A stretch of 7,560 nucleotides of DNA, taken from an uncultured Gemmatimonadota bacterium. GTDB taxonomy: Bacteria > Gemmatimonadota > Gemmatimonadetes > Gemmatimonadales > Gemmatimonadaceae. The stretch spans positions 1 to 7,560 of the forward strand of contig CAITQY010000056.1 in NCBI GenBank assembly GCA_903894655.1. The letters run 5' to 3'. This document shows positions 5,669 to 7,560 of the stretch, one piece after another (position 1 is the stretch's first letter; the number at the start of each line of letters is the position of its first letter). Position numbers and translations under genes: made by a program. The notes beneath the pieces are model-generated. The model had not been told where the DNA came from, searched no databases, and saw only the letters and a program-made list of their open reading frames with translations.

Positions 5669-6526
5669 GTGTTTGTCATCATAGGCCTGGTCATCGTGAT
5701 GGGCTCCGTCATCGGTGGCTATGTGATGCACCATGGCGAACTCGCCGTGCTCATCCAGCCCAACGAATTCCTCATTCTCGGCGGCGCCGGATTGGGCTCC
5801 ATGATCGTGGCCAATCCGCCCGCGGTGCTGAAGGGTGTGGTCTCGCAAGGGCTCGCGTTGCTCAAGCCGAATTCGTTCGGCGCCACGGCCTATGCCGAAT
5901 TGCTGCAGGTACTCTACGAGATCTTCCAGAAGGCCCGCAAGGACGGACTGGTCGGCCTCGAGTCGCACATCGAAAATCCCGAGTCCAGCGACATCTTCCA
6001 GAAGTACCCGTCGTTCATGGGCAACCACCATGCGGTCTCGCTGCTCTGCGATACGCTCAAGGTACTGCTCACCGGTACCGTGGAAGATCATAATCTGGCC
6101 GAGATTCTCGACGTCGACCTCGAGAAGCATCATCACGAGGCCATGCTGGTCCCCAGCGCCGTTACCGCGGTCGGCGACGCCATGCCGGGCTTCGGCATCG
6201 TGGCCGCCGTGCTCGGCGTCATCATCACGATGGGCTCGATCGGTGGCGCAGCCTCCGAAATCGGCGAGAAGGTCGCCGCCGCCCTCGTCGGCACGTTCCT
6301 CGGCATCTTGCTCGCCTACGGGGTGTTCGGTCCGATCGCGAAAGCGATGGAGAATCGCATTGCGGCCGAGCATGATTACATGCTGTGCGTGCGCACCGCG
6401 CTGCTCTGCTTTGCGCGGGGTGATGCGCCGATGACCGCCGTCGAGTTTGCCCGCCGCAACGTGGAGCCGCATGAGCGTCCGAGCTTCACGGAGCTCGAAG
6501 AGATGACACGCAAGAAGGCCGCGTAA
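5669..6526 (+). CDS. motA: MotA, flagellar stator, ion-channel subunit
   Basis: 285 residues from a GTG start backed by AGGA eight bases upstream. Numbering from this GTG puts every key residue exactly where it is in Escherichia coli MotA: the cytoplasmic charges R90 and E98 (ARKDGLVGLE), which contact FliG, and prolines P173 (GDAMPGFGIVAAVLGV) and P222 (YGVFGPIA), which couple ion flow to motion. Four membrane segments are visible: about 1-20, 33-50, 170-192 and 203-224, with a large cytoplasmic loop between the second and third and a charged C-terminal tail. MotA forms a ring around a MotB dimer in the inner membrane and generates torque. The stop is 4 bases before motB. The upstream neighbour is the divergent kinase-like gene, so a motAB promoter would have to lie inside that gene's coding region, or motAB is read through from csrA. 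Confidence 0.97.
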   Translation: MFVIIGLVIVMGSVIGGYVMHHGELAVLIQPNEFLILGGAGLGSMIVANPPAVLKGVVSQGLALLKPNSFGATAYAELLQVLYEIFQKARKDGLVGLESHIENPESSDIFQKYPSFMGNHHAVSLLCDTLKVLLTGTVEDHNLAEILDVDLEKHHHEAMLVPSAVTAVGDAMPGFGIVAAVLGVIITMGSIGGAASEIGEKVAAALVGTFLGILLAYGVFGPIAKAMENRIAAEHDYMLCVRTALLCFARGDAPMTAVEFARRNVEPHERPSFTELEEMTRKKAA

Positions 6527-6530
6527 CGTC

Positions 6531-7397
6531 ATGGCGCCGCGCGGTGGCAAGAAGATCATCATCGTCAAGAAGAAGGTCGCCGGACACGGCGGTCATCACG
6601 GCGGTTCATGGAAGGTGGCCTACGCCGACTTCGTGACCGCCATGATGGCGTTCTTCATGGTGATGTGGATTCTTGGCATGGACGACAAGACGAAGCAGGC
6701 CATCGAGGGCTACTTCGCGAATCCCGTCGGCTACAAAAAGGGCTACGGCGCCGGATCGAGTCCGCTGTCCACGGGCACCGCACCCACCAACGTGCAGAAG
6801 ACGCCGCTCCGCATGATCGTGCGCAGCACGGAACAGCGCACGTTCGAGCAGCTCAAGGACGCGATTCTCCAGAAGGTCGCCGCGAACGATTCGCTGAAGG
6901 CGCTCAAGGCCCTGGTCGACGTGCAGGTCACGAACGACGGTCTGCGCATCGAGCTCGTGGAAACCGGCGCCGGTGACGTGTTCTTCCCGACCGGCTCGGC
7001 CAAAATGAAGTCCGCAACCATGCTGGCCCTGCAGCTCATCGGCACCGAGCTCACCACGTTGCAGCACCCGGTCATTCTCGAAGGGCACACCGACGCCGCG
7101 GCGTTCGGCACCGCCGGCGGGAGCTACGGGAACTGGGAGCTCTCCGCCGATCGCGCCAACGCGGCCCGCCGCATTCTCGAAAGCGTCGGCCTCCGCGACG
7201 GCCGCATCGTGGAAGTACGCGGCTACGCCGCCACCAAACCGCGCATCGTCAACGATCCACTCTCCGCCGCGAACCGCCGCATTTCTATTCTGCTGCCGTT
7301 CAGCGTGGTGCCCGATGGGGCCGCCGACGCATCAACGATGGCGCAATACAAGGCGGATTCGATGCACGCGAGCATTGCGAAAAGGGTGGCGCAGTAA
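6531..7397 (+). CDS. motB: MotB, flagellar stator, peptidoglycan-anchoring subunit
   Basis: 288 residues. The N-terminal cytoplasmic tail is Lys- then His/Gly-rich (GGKKIIIVKKKVAGHGGHHGG). The single membrane helix follows at about 28-50 with WKVAYADFVTAMMAFFMVMW, where D33 is the proton-binding aspartate equivalent to D32 of Escherichia coli; the helix wording is that of proton-type MotB rather than sodium-type PomB. Residues about 51-100 include the plug/linker region. The periplasmic OmpA-like peptidoglycan-binding domain spans about 130-258, with LEGHTDAAAF (GHTD 185-188), NWELSADRANAARRIL (D207 and R208 contact diaminopimelate in this family), RGYAATKP and NRRISILL. A tail of about 30 residues follows. 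motB is four bases after motA and must be co-translated with it. It is the last gene before the noncoding repeat region. Confidence 0.96.
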   Translation: MAPRGGKKIIIVKKKVAGHGGHHGGSWKVAYADFVTAMMAFFMVMWILGMDDKTKQAIEGYFANPVGYKKGYGAGSSPLSTGTAPTNVQKTPLRMIVRSTEQRTFEQLKDAILQKVAANDSLKALKALVDVQVTNDGLRIELVETGAGDVFFPTGSAKMKSATMLALQLIGTELTTLQHPVILEGHTDAAAFGTAGGSYGNWELSADRANAARRILESVGLRDGRIVEVRGYAATKPRIVNDPLSAANRRISILLPFSVVPDGAADASTMAQYKADSMHASIAKRVAQ

Positions 7398-7407
7398 CGG
7401 CGGAGGA

Positions 7408-7434
7408 GGGAGTACGGGAGTAGGGAGTAGGGGG
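7408..7434 (+). other. G-quadruplex-type G-tract motif downstream of motB
   Basis: Four G-runs of three or more (7408-7410, 7416-7418, 7423-7425, 7430-7434) are separated by loops of 5, 4 and 4 bases (AGTAC, AGTA, AGTA), fitting the standard G3+N1-7 pattern. It begins 11 bases after the motB stop and lies on the coding strand, so it could fold in the mRNA 3' end or in DNA. Folding is predicted from the pattern only. Confidence 0.6.
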
Positions 7435-7454
7435 TTGTGAGTCACTCACGACCC
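7432..7454. terminator. Strong hairpin after motB (3'-end stabiliser or terminator-like, no U-tract)
   Basis: GGGTTGTGAG (7432-7441) pairs with CTCACGACCC (7445-7454): ten pairs, one of them a G-U, around a 3-base loop. It is a near-perfect 23-bp palindrome in DNA. It is 34 bases after the motB stop, a normal place for an operon 3' end, but is followed by AAAACTTG on the plus strand rather than a T-run, so it is not a textbook intrinsic terminator. In the second repeat copy the A-to-C change breaks one pair. Confidence 0.45.
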
Positions 7455-7479
7455 AAAACTTGCACTCATCACCCACCAC
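7432..7479. repeat. 48-bp direct repeat, copy 1
   Basis: This 48-bp unit recurs at 7513-7560 with one difference (A at 7448, C at 7529). It contains a hairpin in its first half and a pyrimidine/A-rich second half (AAAACTTGCACTCATCACCC). It lies in the noncoding region after motB and looks like an intergenic repeat family. Confidence 0.92.
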
Positions 7480-7489
7480 TCACGTGAGT
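7478..7489. repeat. 12-bp perfect palindrome between the direct repeats
   Basis: ACTCACGTGAGT reads the same on both strands. It overlaps the end of repeat copy 1 and reuses the GTGAGT/ACTCAC words of the hairpin, and it sits within a wider CACCAC (7474-7479) / GTGGTG (7495-7500) inverted pair. It could be a protein-binding site, but similar words throughout the region point to a repetitive element. Confidence 0.6.
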
Positions 7490-7512
7490 CTCGCGTGGTG
7501 AGTCGAAGTTCA

Positions 7513-7560
7513 GGGTTGTGAGTCACTCCCGACCCAAAACTTGCACTCATCACCCACCAC
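7513..7560. repeat. 48-bp direct repeat, copy 2 (reaches the window end)
   Basis: Copy of 7432-7479 at an offset of 81 bp, identical except one base. Identity continues to the last base of the window, so the true repeat length and copy number are unknown. Confidence 0.92.

Noticed and set aside
5648..6568. Upstream continuation of the minus-strand kinase-like frame (to 532 codons)
   Set aside because: This part is antisense to motA, is Asp/His/Gly/Glu-rich low complexity and shows no domain, while motA has every key residue. The gene most likely starts at GTG 5647 or a nearby GTG.
7432..7460. Classical rho-independent terminator after motB
   Set aside because: The hairpin is strong, but it is followed by AAAACTTG, not a T-run, on the plus strand, and no T-run follows it on the minus strand either. 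It is listed only as terminator-like.
7432..7560. CRISPR array (48-bp repeats, 33-bp spacer)
   Set aside because: Only two copies; the repeats differ by one base; the 'spacer' is made of the same GTGAGT/GTGGTG words as the repeat, and no cas genes are present. It fits an intergenic repeat better, though the window end hides further copies.

Overview
The window is a compact block of flagellar genes from a GC-rich, diderm (outer-membrane) bacterium. FlgA, FlgH and FlgI are P- and L-ring proteins, which only an outer-membrane flagellum needs. Codon third positions are strongly G/C. The G-rich GGGAGTA-type intergenic sequence after motB, together with the protein flavour, makes me think of Gemmatimonadota (Gemmatimonas-like). 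That assignment is from memory and is inference, not proof.

Layout. (1) Positions 1-4967, plus strand: an almost gapless operon made of the end of flgG (distal rod), flgA (P-ring chaperone), flgH (L-ring), flgI (P-ring), a rod-binding-domain-only flgJ, a FlgN-type chaperone, flgK (hook-filament junction) and csrA (RNA-binding post-transcriptional regulator). Several junctions are ATGA or TGATG overlaps, so translational coupling is likely. flgL and fliW, frequent neighbours of flgK and csrA, are not here. (2) Positions 4970-5647, minus strand: a single gene for a small histidine-kinase-like protein. It has a recognisable H-box (LAHAFSN) and remnants of an ATPase domain, but no acidic residue after the His and no N-box Asn. 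It converges on csrA with a 2-bp gap and diverges from motA with a 21-bp gap. I think it is best described as a degenerate kinase or a ChpT/Spo0B-like histidine phosphotransferase. (3) Positions 5669-7397, plus strand: motA and motB, the proton-type stator, with all key residues. (4) Positions 7398-7560: noncoding sequence with a G-quadruplex-type G-tract, a strong hairpin and a 48-bp direct repeat present twice. The second copy runs to the window end.

Together the genes cover the outer part of the axial structure (rod, rings, junction), its chaperones, a translational regulator and the torque-generating stator. The unexpected element is the antisense signalling gene wedged between csrA and motAB. 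No space is available for a terminator at its 3' end or for separate promoters at its 5' end, so the flg-csrA, kinase-like and mot transcripts are likely to overlap. No RNA genes, insertion sequences or convincing CRISPR array were seen. No sigma-28-like promoter was found by eye in the junctions examined.
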